In this document: positions 41,827 through 49,743 of the stretch, in pieces
Layout: the number at the start of each line of letters is the position of its first letter
How positions within the stretch are numbered: the first letter of the stretch is position 1
NCBI RefSeq assembly: GCF_029836165.1
Contig: NZ_JAOEBG010000019.1
Coordinates: 1 to 64,000, forward strand
DNA length: 64,000 nt
Direction of reading: 5' to 3'
From: Pseudomonas sp. GD04091
GTDB lineage: Bacteria; Pseudomonadota; Gammaproteobacteria; Pseudomonadales; Pseudomonadaceae
Made by a program: the position numbers and the translations under genes
The notes under the pieces: generated by a model
What the model was told of the DNA's origin: nothing
Databases searched by the model: none
Seen by the model: the letters and a program-made list of their open reading frames with translations, nothing else

Positions 41827-42714
41827 TCAATACCAACGCGCCTCGCCCGCCGGGCGCTTCTTGAAGCGCTTCATGCTCCACATGTACTGGCTCGGATACT
41901 CGCGCACATATCGCTCGACCACCTTGCTCATGGCCGCCGCCGATTCAGTCACATCGGTGCTGTACATCGCTTCTGGCGCCGCCTCCAGGAACACCTTGAA
42001 TCCCGAGCCATCCGGCAGCCGCAGGGCATGCAGGAACACCCCGACCGCCTTGCCGCCCGCCAGCATGTTCGGCACGAACTTGCTGGTCAGCGCCTGAGTA
42101 CCGAGGAACGGCACGAACACACCCGCCGATTCGGCCGGCTCCGGGTCGGCCGGAATCCCCACCTGGCCTCCCCGACGCACTTCCTTGATCACGCTGAGGA
42201 TGCCTTCCTTGGTCGAAGGCGCCACACGGTTGCCCATCTGCACGCGCTGTTCGCGCAGCAGGTCATCCACGGCCTTCAACTTCGGTGGGCGGTAGAAGAT
42301 GATCGGTTTGCACTGGTTGCAATAGAAGTGGTTGAGCACTTCCCAGTTGCCCAGATGGCTGGTGATGCCCACCACGCCCTTGCCCGAGGCCAGGGCCTGT
42401 TCCAGCACTTCCAGGCCGTGCACTTCCTTGACCAGGTCCAGCGAGCGCTGCGGCGGCCAGATCCAGGCGCAGGCGCTCTCGACGAACGACTTGCCGATAT
42501 CCTTCAGCGCGCGGCCGACCAATTGCTCGCGCTCTACCGGATCCATCTCCGGGAAGCACTTGGCCAGGTTGATGCGCACGACATTGCGCGAGCCATTGGG
42601 GACTTTCCACATCAACCAGCCGATACCGGCGCCGACGCGCTGCACAGCGCCCCAGGGCAGCTTGGCAAACAGGCGCAGCACCCCGACCATGAGGGCGCCC
42701 TTGAACTTTTCCAC
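41827..42714 (-). CDS. lipid A lauroyl/myristoyl acyltransferase (LpxL/HtrB family)
   Basis: An inner-membrane acyltransferase adding a secondary acyl chain to lipid A. The 295-aa product has an N-terminal membrane segment and the catalytic HX4E motif (His120, Glu125 in SHLGNWE). RRGGQVGIPADPEPAESAGVFVPF, the conserved block, follows. Chain length and acyl position cannot be read from sequence. It starts with GTG at 42,714 (AAGGAA upstream). Confidence 0.92.
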   Translation of the reverse strand: MEKFKGALMVGVLRLFAKLPWGAVQRVGAGIGWLMWKVPNGSRNVVRINLAKCFPEMDPVEREQLVGRALKDIGKSFVESACAWIWPPQRSLDLVKEVHGLEVLEQALASGKGVVGITSHLGNWEVLNHFYCNQCKPIIFYRPPKLKAVDDLLREQRVQMGNRVAPSTKEGILSVIKEVRRGGQVGIPADPEPAESAGVFVPFLGTQALTSKFVPNMLAGGKAVGVFLHALRLPDGSGFKVFLEAAPEAMYSTDVTESAAAMSKVVERYVREYPSQYMWSMKRFKKRPAGEARWY

Positions 42715-42755
42715 AGGCGAATTCCTTATTTCAGCAAGCCGCGCATTGTACCCCG

Positions 42756-43307
42756 TCAGCGCACCAGCGCGGCGTAGCGATCACAGTCGGTGGTATGGTC
42801 CATGACCATGCCGGTGGCCTGCATGAAGGCGTAGCAGATGGTCGGCCCGACGAAGGTGAAGCCGGCCTTCTGCAGGGCCTTGCTCATGGCCTTGGCCTCG
42901 TCGGTGACCGCCGGCACGTCGCCGCGCCCCTGGAAATGATTGATCTTCGGCGCACCGCCGACGAACGACCACAGCCATTCGGCCGGGTTATCCACAGCCA
43001 GCCAGGCCAGGGCATTGCGGCGCACGGCCTTGAGCTTGAGACGGTTGCGGATGATGCCGGGGTCCAGCATCAGTTCCTCGATACGCTCGTCGCTCAGACG
43101 CGCCAGTTTCACCGGGTCGAAGCCGTCCAGCACCTGGCGATAGCGCTCGCGTTTCTTCAATACCGTGATCCATGACAACCCCGCCTGGAACCCTTCGAGC
43201 AAAAGCATCTCGAAGAGCAACGCCGGATCGCGCTGCGGCGTTCCCCACTCATGGTCGTGATAGGCCTGGTACAACGGATCGTCGGAACACCAAAAGCAGC
43301 GTGGCAT
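42756..43307 (-). CDS. tag: DNA-3-methyladenine glycosylase I
   Basis: Base-excision repair glycosylase releasing 3-methyladenine. The 183-aa product has the Tag signature: MPRCFWCSDDPLYQAYHDHEWG with zinc ligands, the catalytic Glu in LFEMLLLEGFQAGLSW, and the C-terminal HTTDC with the remaining zinc ligands. It lies 41 bp upstream of lpxL on the same strand, and is divergent from glyQ. Confidence 0.96.
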   Translation of the reverse strand: MPRCFWCSDDPLYQAYHDHEWGTPQRDPALLFEMLLLEGFQAGLSWITVLKKRERYRQVLDGFDPVKLARLSDERIEELMLDPGIIRNRLKLKAVRRNALAWLAVDNPAEWLWSFVGGAPKINHFQGRGDVPAVTDEAKAMSKALQKAGFTFVGPTICYAFMQATGMVMDHTTDCDRYAALVR

Positions 43308-43343
43308 AAGGCTCCAATAACGTAGAGGGCGAGGCGAATCGGG

Positions 43344-43349
43344 TATACT
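43344..43349 (+). promoter_or_regulatory. -10 element of the glyQS promoter (candidate)
   Basis: TATACT, 42 bp upstream of the glyQ start in the 83-bp tag-glyQ gap. A -35 element is not obvious. Confidence 0.4.
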
Positions 43350-43390
43350 CCCGCTCTTTACATCCGCATCCCCAGATACAGGTGAATTTC

Positions 43391-44338
43391 GTGAGCCAGC
43401 CTACGCCAGCCGTGCGTACCTTCCAAGACCTGATCCTCGCCCTGCAGAACTACTGGGCCGAGCAAGGTTGTGTGGTGCTTCAGCCCTACGATATGGAAGT
43501 AGGCGCCGGCACTTTCCACACCGCTACCTTCCTGCGCGCCGTCGGCCCGGAGACCTGGAACGCCGCCTACGTGCAGCCCAGCCGTCGCCCTGCCGACGGG
43601 CGGTATGGCGAAAACCCCAACCGCCTGCAGCACTACTACCAGTTCCAGGTGGTGCTCAAGCCAAACCCGGCCAACTTCCAGGAGCTGTACCTCGGCTCGC
43701 TGAAAGCCATCGGCCTGGACCCGCTGGTTCACGATATCCGCTTCGTCGAAGACAACTGGGAATCGCCGACCCTGGGCGCCTGGGGCCTGGGCTGGGAAAT
43801 CTGGCTGAACGGCATGGAAGTGACCCAGTTCACCTACTTCCAGCAGGTCGGCGGCATCGAGTGCTACCCGGTCACCGGTGAGATCACCTATGGCCTGGAG
43901 CGCCTGGCCATGTACCTGCAGGGTGTGGATTCGGTGTACGACCTGATCTGGGCCGACGGCCCGTTCGGCAAGGTCACCTACGGCGATGTGTTCCACCAGA
44001 ACGAAGTGGAGCAGTCGACCTACAACTTCGAACACGCCAACGTCGAGAAGCTGTTCGAACTGTTCGACTTCTACGAAAGCGAAGCGAACCGCCTGATCAA
44101 GCTGGACCTGCCGCTGCCGACCTACGAAATGGTCCTGAAGGCCTCGCACACCTTCAACCTGCTGGACGCCCGTCGCGCCATCTCGGTGACCGAGCGCCAG
44201 CGCTACATCCTGCGTGTGCGCACCCTGGCCCGGGACGTGGCGCAAAGCTATCTGCAAGCCCGCGCACGCCTGGGCTTCCCGATGGCCTCTCCTGAACTGC
44301 GTGACGAAGTGTTGGCTAAGCTGGAGGCTGCACAATGA
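43391..44338 (+). CDS. glyQ: glycyl-tRNA synthetase alpha subunit
   Basis: The catalytic subunit of the alpha2beta2 glycyl-tRNA synthetase. The 315-aa product has the family length and N-terminus (MSQPTPAVRTFQDLILALQNYWAEQGC), starting with GTG at 43,391. AGGTGA lies 6 nt upstream. An alternative GTG at 43,382 would overlap that SD. It is coupled to glyS by an ATGA overlap. Confidence 0.97.
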   Translation: MSQPTPAVRTFQDLILALQNYWAEQGCVVLQPYDMEVGAGTFHTATFLRAVGPETWNAAYVQPSRRPADGRYGENPNRLQHYYQFQVVLKPNPANFQELYLGSLKAIGLDPLVHDIRFVEDNWESPTLGAWGLGWEIWLNGMEVTQFTYFQQVGGIECYPVTGEITYGLERLAMYLQGVDSVYDLIWADGPFGKVTYGDVFHQNEVEQSTYNFEHANVEKLFELFDFYESEANRLIKLDLPLPTYEMVLKASHTFNLLDARRAISVTERQRYILRVRTLARDVAQSYLQARARLGFPMASPELRDEVLAKLEAAQ

Positions 44339-46389
44339 GTGCTCAAGATTTCCTGGTTGAACTGGGCACCGAAGAGCTGCCACCGAAGGCCCTCGCCACC
44401 CTCGGCGACGCCTTCCTCGCCGGCATCGAGAAAGGCCTGCAGGCCGCCGGCCTGAACTACACCGGCAAGCAGGTCTACGCCGCGCCGCGCCGCCTGGCCG
44501 TGCTGATCCGCCAGCTGGACGTGCAGCAGCCGGACCGCAGCATCAACATCGACGGCCCGCCCATGCAGGCCGCGTTCAACGCCGAAGGGCAACCGACCCA
44601 GGCCGCCCTGGGCTTCGCCAAGAAGTGCGGCGTCGAGCTGTCGGACATCGACCAGAGCGGCCCGAAGCTGCGCTTCTCCCAGCACATCCCGGGCAAGGCC
44701 ACCACCAGCCTGCTGCCGACCATCGTCGAGGACTCGCTCAACGACCTGCCGATCCCCAAGCGCATGCACTGGGGCGCCAGCCGTGAAGAGTTCGTGCGTC
44801 CGACCCAGTGGCTGGTGATGCTGCTCGGCGACCAGGTCGTCGACTGCACCATCCTCGCCCAGAAGGCTGGCCGCGAATCCCGTGGCCACCGCTTCCACCA
44901 CCCGGAGAACGTGGTCGTCACCACCCCGGCCAACTATGTCGAAGACCTGCGCAAAGCCTACGTGCTGGCCGACTTCGCCGAGCGTCGCGAGCTGATCAGC
45001 AAGCGCACCGCCGAACTGGCCATGCAGCAAGAAGGCACAGCCATCGTGCCGCCGGCGCTGCTGGACGAAGTGACCGCGCTGGTCGAGTGGCCGGTGCCGC
45101 TGGTGTGCTCGTTCGAGGAGCGTTTCCTCGAGGTGCCGCAGGAAGCGCTGATCACCACCATGCAGGACAACCAGAAGTACTTCTGCCTGCTGGACAGCGA
45201 AGGCAAGCTGCTGCCGCGCTTCATCACCGTGGCCAACGTCGAGAGCCGCGATCCGAAGCAGATCGTCGAAGGCAACGAGAAAGTCGTGCGCCCGCGCCTG
45301 ACCGACGCCGAGTTCTTCTTCAAGCAGGACAAGAAGCAGCCGCTGGAAAGCTTCAACGAGCGCCTGAAGAACGTGGTGTTCCAGGCTCAGCTGGGCACCG
45401 TGTTCGACAAGGCCGAGCGCGTTTCCAAGCTGGCCGCCTTCATTGCCCCGTACATCGGTGGCAGCGCCGCCAACGCCGGCCGTGCCGGCCTGCTGTCCAA
45501 GTGCGACCTGGCCTCGGAAATGGTCGGCGAATTCCCTGAAATGCAGGGCATCGCCGGCTACTACTACGCCCTCAACGATGGCGAGCCACAAGACGTCGCC
45601 CTGGCGCTGAACGAGCAGTACATGCCGCGTGGCGCCGGCGCCGAGCTGCCGCAGACCCTCACCGGCGCGGCCGTGGCTATCGCCGACAAGCTCGACACCC
45701 TGGTCGGTATCTTCGGCATCGGCATGCTGCCCACCGGCAGCAAGGACCCGTACGCCCTGCGTCGTGCCGCCCTGGGCGTGCTGCGCATCCTGATCGAGAA
45801 GCAGCTGGACCTGGACCTGGCCGTCGCGGTCGAGTTCGCGGTCAAGCAGTTCGGTGCCAAGGTCAAGGCCGCGGGCCTGTCCGAGCAGGTGCTGGAGTTC
45901 GTCTTCGACCGCCTGCGCGCGCGCTACGAGGACGAAGGCATCGACGTCTCCACCTACCTGTCGGTGCGTGCCCTGAAGCCGGGCTCGGCGCTGGACTTCG
46001 ACCAGCGCGTGCAGGCCGTGCAGGCCTTCCGCAAGCTGCCGGAAGCCGAAGCCCTGGCCGCGGCGAACAAGCGCGTATCCAACCTGCTGGGCAAGGCCGA
46101 AGGTGCCATCGCCGAGCAGGTCGAGCCGAAGTACTTCGACAACGCCAACGAGTTCTCCCTGTACTCGGCCATCCAGCAGGCCGACCAGGCCGTGCAACCG
46201 ATGGCGGCCGCGCGTCAGTACAGCGAGGCCCTGGCCCGCCTGGCCGCGCTGCGTGACCCGGTCGATGCCTTCTTCGAGGCGGTGATGGTCAACGCCGAGG
46301 ACGCCAAGGTACGCGCCAACCGTTATGCCCTGCTCAGCCGCCTGCGCGGCCTGTTCCTGGGCGTGGCCGATATCTCGCTGCTGGGGTGA
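44335..46389 (+). CDS. glyS: glycyl-tRNA synthetase beta subunit
   Basis: The tRNA-binding and editing-like subunit of glycyl-tRNA synthetase. The 684-aa product is of the expected length. It starts MSAQDFLVELGTEELPPKAL and has a C-terminal anticodon-binding (DALR-like) domain. It is translationally coupled to glyQ and followed 4 bp later by gmhB. Confidence 0.97.
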   Translation: MSAQDFLVELGTEELPPKALATLGDAFLAGIEKGLQAAGLNYTGKQVYAAPRRLAVLIRQLDVQQPDRSINIDGPPMQAAFNAEGQPTQAALGFAKKCGVELSDIDQSGPKLRFSQHIPGKATTSLLPTIVEDSLNDLPIPKRMHWGASREEFVRPTQWLVMLLGDQVVDCTILAQKAGRESRGHRFHHPENVVVTTPANYVEDLRKAYVLADFAERRELISKRTAELAMQQEGTAIVPPALLDEVTALVEWPVPLVCSFEERFLEVPQEALITTMQDNQKYFCLLDSEGKLLPRFITVANVESRDPKQIVEGNEKVVRPRLTDAEFFFKQDKKQPLESFNERLKNVVFQAQLGTVFDKAERVSKLAAFIAPYIGGSAANAGRAGLLSKCDLASEMVGEFPEMQGIAGYYYALNDGEPQDVALALNEQYMPRGAGAELPQTLTGAAVAIADKLDTLVGIFGIGMLPTGSKDPYALRRAALGVLRILIEKQLDLDLAVAVEFAVKQFGAKVKAAGLSEQVLEFVFDRLRARYEDEGIDVSTYLSVRALKPGSALDFDQRVQAVQAFRKLPEAEALAAANKRVSNLLGKAEGAIAEQVEPKYFDNANEFSLYSAIQQADQAVQPMAAARQYSEALARLAALRDPVDAFFEAVMVNAEDAKVRANRYALLSRLRGLFLGVADISLLG

Positions 46390-46393
46390 GTCG

Positions 46394-46921
46394 TTGAAAC
46401 TGCTGATTCTTGATCGAGACGGAGTGATCAATCACGACTCCGACGCCTACATCAAGTCGCTGGAGGAGTGGATCCCCATTCCCGGCTCGATCGAGGCCAT
46501 CGCGCAGTTGAGCAAGGCGGGCTGGACGGTGACTGTTGCCACCAACCAGTCCGGCATTGCCCGCGGCTATTACCCGCTGGAAACCCTCGAGGCCATGCAT
46601 GCGCGCCTGCGCGCGCTGGTGGCCGAGCAGGGCGGCGAGGTCGGTTTGATCGTGCATTGCCCGCACGGCCCGGACGAGGGCTGCGACTGCCGCAAGCCCA
46701 GGCCCGGCATGCTGCGGGCCATTGCCGAGCACTACCAGGTGCCGCTGGCTGGCGTATGGTTCGTCGGCGACAGCAAAGGTGACCTGGAGGCGGCCCTGGC
46801 CGTCGATGCACAACCCGTGTTGGTGAAAACCGGCAAGGGCGAGAGGACCCTGGAAAAAGGTGTCCCGCAAACTACACTGATTTTCGACGATCTGGCAGCC
46901 ATCGCCAGAGAACTTATTTAA
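46394..46921 (+). CDS. gmhB: D-glycero-beta-D-manno-heptose-1,7-bisphosphate 7-phosphatase
   Basis: HAD phosphatase of the ADP-heptose pathway for LPS core synthesis. The 175-aa product has motif I LILDRDGVINHDSD, the zinc-binding cluster CPHGPDEGCDCRKP typical of GmhB, and motif IV FVGDSKGDLEAA. The start is TTG at 46,394, the only position that gives the family N-terminus MKLLILDRDGV; GGGGTGAG lies upstream. It is 4 bp after glyS, so operonic. Confidence 0.94.
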   Translation: MKLLILDRDGVINHDSDAYIKSLEEWIPIPGSIEAIAQLSKAGWTVTVATNQSGIARGYYPLETLEAMHARLRALVAEQGGEVGLIVHCPHGPDEGCDCRKPRPGMLRAIAEHYQVPLAGVWFVGDSKGDLEAALAVDAQPVLVKTGKGERTLEKGVPQTTLIFDDLAAIARELI

Positions 46922-46924
46922 ATG

Positions 46925-46949
46925 AGTGCGCCTGGAGTGGCGCACTTTT
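46925..46949 (+). terminator. intrinsic terminator after gmhB
   Basis: 8-bp stem AGTGCGCC / GGCGCACT with a 6-nt loop followed by TTT. It is 3 bp past the gmhB stop codon and 38 bp before plsC. Confidence 0.75.
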
Positions 46950-46986
46950 CATTAGGCGGGCAGGCCCCGCAACGGTACATGCCACT

Positions 46987-47757
46987 ATGTCGATCCTGCA
47001 GGCGATCAGAATCTTTCTTTTTTACCTGCTGTTGGGCACCAGTTCGCTGCTGTGGTGCTCGCTGAGCTTCTTCGTCGCGCCTTTCCTGCCGTTCCCCAAG
47101 CGCTACAAGTTCATCAACGTTTACTGGTGCCGTTGCGCGGTGTTCCTGAGCCGGACCATCCTCGGCATCGACTACAAGATCACCGGCGCCGAAAACGTGC
47201 CGGCAGTACCCTGCGTGATCCTGTCGAACCACCAGAGCACCTGGGAGACGTTCTTCCTGTCGGCTTACTTCTCGCCGCTGAGCCAGGTGCTCAAGCGCGA
47301 GCTGCTGTATGTGCCGTTCTTCGGCTGGGCCATGGCCATGCTGCGGCCGATCGCCATCGACCGCAAGAACCCGAAGGAAGCCCTGCGCCAGGTCGCCAGC
47401 CAGGGCGACGAGCTGCTCAAGCAGGGCACCTGGGTGCTGATCTTCCCCGAAGGCACCCGCGTGCCCCACGGCCAGATGGGCAAGTTCTCCCGTGGCGGCA
47501 CCGCGCTGGCGGTAAACGCCGGGCTGCCGATCCTGCCGATCGCTCACAACGCCGGCAAGTTCTGGCCGCGTGAAGGCTGGGGCAAGCGTCCGGGCACCAT
47601 CGAGGTGGTGATTGGCGAGCCGATGTATCCGGAAGGAACGGGTCCACGTGCTATCGCCGAGCTCAACGACCGTGCCCAGGCGTGGAACGAGGCAACCCAG
47701 CGGGCCATGGGTTCGCTGCCGCCAGCGGCTGAAAAACCCGAGCAGCAACCTGCCTGA
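46987..47757 (+). CDS. 1-acyl-sn-glycerol-3-phosphate acyltransferase (PlsC family)
   Basis: An inner-membrane enzyme making phosphatidic acid. The 256-aa product has an N-terminal membrane helix, the catalytic NHQSTWE (His82, with Glu87 in place of the common Asp) and FPEGTR, the glycerol-phosphate-binding motif. Pseudomonads carry several PlsC paralogues; this is the one next to gmhB and glyS. The last 10 residues are a Pro/Glu-rich tail. Confidence 0.92.
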   Translation: MSILQAIRIFLFYLLLGTSSLLWCSLSFFVAPFLPFPKRYKFINVYWCRCAVFLSRTILGIDYKITGAENVPAVPCVILSNHQSTWETFFLSAYFSPLSQVLKRELLYVPFFGWAMAMLRPIAIDRKNPKEALRQVASQGDELLKQGTWVLIFPEGTRVPHGQMGKFSRGGTALAVNAGLPILPIAHNAGKFWPREGWGKRPGTIEVVIGEPMYPEGTGPRAIAELNDRAQAWNEATQRAMGSLPPAAEKPEQQPA

Positions 47758-47886
47758 CGATCTGTGGATAACGTGTTAGCAATTTTTGGATTAAGCGTCT
47801 TAAACAATAGCTAAGTGATTGAATTAGCTATTTATTTCCATGTATGACGTTTTTTCGAAAATCGTGCATAAGTTTTTTCGCGCTAT

Positions 47887-47917
47887 AAAAAAACCGGCTT
47901 TTACGCCGGTTTTTTTC
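47887..47917. terminator. bidirectional intrinsic terminator
   Basis: AAACCGGC / GCCGGTTT stem with loop TTTTAC, flanked by an A-run and a T7 run. It is usable in both directions between plsC and the convergent transporter gene. A TGTGGATAA 9-mer lies upstream at 47,763-47,771. Confidence 0.9.
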
Positions 47918-47931
47918 TGCCCGCGAATCCG

Positions 47932-48019
47932 CTTGGCGGCCCATCGCGGGCAAGCCAGCTCCCACAGCGCGGTCGGAGTGGGAGCCGGCTTGCCGGCGAA
48001 AGGGCTGCAAAGCAGCCCC
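47932..48019. repeat. REP pair (inverted) between convergent genes
   Basis: Facing REPs (CATCGCGGGCAAGCCAGCTC and the inverse GGAGCCGGCTTGCCGGCG) right after the intrinsic terminator and before the stop codon of the MFS gene. Confidence 0.8.
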
Positions 48020-48026
48020 AGCTATC

Positions 48027-49646
48027 TCAGACCTTGTCGATATCCACATCCCGGGTCTCTTTCAGGCAGAAGATCCCCACCACCAGGCTGACCCCGGTGA
48101 TCAGCACCGGGTACCACAGCCCATAGAAGATATCCCCGGTGTACACCACCAACGCGAACGATACCGTCGGCAGGAACCCACCGAACCAGCCATTGCCGAT
48201 GTGATAGGGCAGGGACATCGAGGTGTAGCGGATACGCGTGGGGAACAGCTCGACCATCACCGCCGCCAGTGGTCCGTAAGTCATGGTGGCAATCAGGATC
48301 ATGGCGACGATCAGCACGACCACCATCACCTGGTTCACATGCGCAGGATCAGCCTTGGCCGGGTAACCGGCAGCCTCGATCGCGCTGCGCATGGCCGCCT
48401 CGTCGAAGCCATTGATGGCCTTGTCGCCGATGCTCACGGTCACATCGCTGCCGGTGGTGCTTACCGAGCTGTAGGGCAGGCCTTGCTTGACCAGGAAGGT
48501 CTTGACCTTGTCGCAGGGGCTGTCGAAGCGTGCCTTGCCTACCGGATCGAACTGGAAGGTGCAGCCGTTCGGGTCGGCGCTGACGACGATCGGCGCCTGG
48601 CGGCTGGCGGCGTCGATCTGCGGGTTGGCGTAATGGCTCAGGGCCTTGAACATCGGGAAGTAGCAGACGGTCGCCAGCAACAGCCCGATCATCAGAATCG
48701 GCTTGCGCCCGACGCGATCCGACAGCCAGCCGAAGAACACGAAGAACGGCGCGCCGATCACCACGCTGATGATCAGCAGGGTGTTGGCCTGGGCCGGATC
48801 CATCTTGAGCATCTGGGTCATGAAGAACAGCACGTAGAACTGCGCGGTGTAGAAGGTCACCGCTTGCCCGGCGTTGATGCTGAACAGCGCGGTCAGCACT
48901 ACCTTGAGGTTCGGCCATGAGGTGAACGACTCGCGGATCGGCGACTTGCTGATCTTGCCCTGGGCCTTCATTTTCACGAAGGCTGGCGATTCGTGCATGC
49001 TCATGCGGATCCAGGTGGAGATCGCCAGCAGGACGATCGACAGCAGGAACGGCAGGCGCCAGCCCCAGGTCTCGAACTGGTCGCCGCTGATATAGCGGCT
49101 GGCCAGGACCACGATCAGCGACAGCAACAGGCCCAGGGTGGCGGTGGACTGGATGAAGCCGGTGTGGAAGCCGCGCTTGCCGGGCGGGGCATGTTCGGCC
49201 ACGTAGGTGGCCGCGCCACCGTACTCACCGCCCAGCGCCAGGCCCTGGAGCATGCGCAGCACCACCAGGATGATCGGCGCGGCGATACCGATGCTCGCAT
49301 ACGTCGGCAACAGACCCACCGCGAACGTGGACACGCCCATCAGCACGATGGTCACCAGGAAGGTGTACTTGCGCCCGATCATGTCGCCCAGACGGCCGAA
49401 CACCAGTGCCCCGAACGGGCGCACCAGGAAGCCGGCGGCGAAGGCCATCAAGGCGAAGATGAAGGCGGTGGTGTCGTTGACGCCAGCGAAGAACTGCTTG
49501 CTGATGACCGCGGCCAGCGCGCCATAGAGAAAAAAGTCATACCACTCGAACACCGTCCCGAGGGATGACGCGAAAATGATCTTGCGCTCTTCACGACGGC
49601 TTGGGCTGCTCGCCGCCGCCCCCTGTTCCTGGATGTAATCCGACAT
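48027..49646 (-). CDS. MFS transporter, metabolite:H+ symporter (MHS) family
   Basis: A 539-aa inner-membrane transporter with twelve predicted helices. It is the MHS (ProP/ShiA-like) type: SLGTVFEWYDFFLYGAL, GRLGDMIGRKYTFL and LQGLALGGEYGGAATYVAEHAPPGKRG. A periplasmic or cytoplasmic loop of about 100 residues (QIDAASRQAPIVVSADPNGC ... AKADPAHVNQ) interrupts the second half and is longer than in ProP. The substrate is unknown; the neighbouring GMC dehydrogenase suggests an alcohol or amine such as choline. ATG at 49,646 has GAGGA upstream. Confidence 0.9.
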   Translation of the reverse strand: MSDYIQEQGAAASSPSRREERKIIFASSLGTVFEWYDFFLYGALAAVISKQFFAGVNDTTAFIFALMAFAAGFLVRPFGALVFGRLGDMIGRKYTFLVTIVLMGVSTFAVGLLPTYASIGIAAPIILVVLRMLQGLALGGEYGGAATYVAEHAPPGKRGFHTGFIQSTATLGLLLSLIVVLASRYISGDQFETWGWRLPFLLSIVLLAISTWIRMSMHESPAFVKMKAQGKISKSPIRESFTSWPNLKVVLTALFSINAGQAVTFYTAQFYVLFFMTQMLKMDPAQANTLLIISVVIGAPFFVFFGWLSDRVGRKPILMIGLLLATVCYFPMFKALSHYANPQIDAASRQAPIVVSADPNGCTFQFDPVGKARFDSPCDKVKTFLVKQGLPYSSVSTTGSDVTVSIGDKAINGFDEAAMRSAIEAAGYPAKADPAHVNQVMVVVLIVAMILIATMTYGPLAAVMVELFPTRIRYTSMSLPYHIGNGWFGGFLPTVSFALVVYTGDIFYGLWYPVLITGVSLVVGIFCLKETRDVDIDKV

Positions 49647-49743
49647 CGTTGCTGTCCTCGGCCCGCGGGCCACAGTGATTATTCTTGTTGTTCCACTGCC
49701 GGCGGCTTGCGACTACAAGCCACCGCTGTTGCAAACACCCGGG

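Noticed and set aside
46394..46396. Possible frameshift at the glyS-gmhB junction because no ATG starts gmhB
   Set aside because: The TTG codon gives exactly the family N-terminus and the rest of the frame is intact, so a TTG start is sufficient.
44248..46431. 727-codon minus-strand frame opposite glyS
   Set aside because: Shadow of the GC-rich glyS coding sequence; composition is typical antisense translation with no domain.
26206..47771. TTATCCACA 9-mers outside the origin (for example 26,206; 31,407; 37,019; 47,763)
   Set aside because: They match the DnaA box, but single copies recur in coding and non-coding DNA throughout the window, without clustering. Only the six at 63,360-63,644 form an origin-like group.
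24666..48019. Repeated palindromes as a possible CRISPR array
   Set aside because: The repeats are dispersed, paired in inverse orientation and of REP type; there are no regular spacers and no cas genes.
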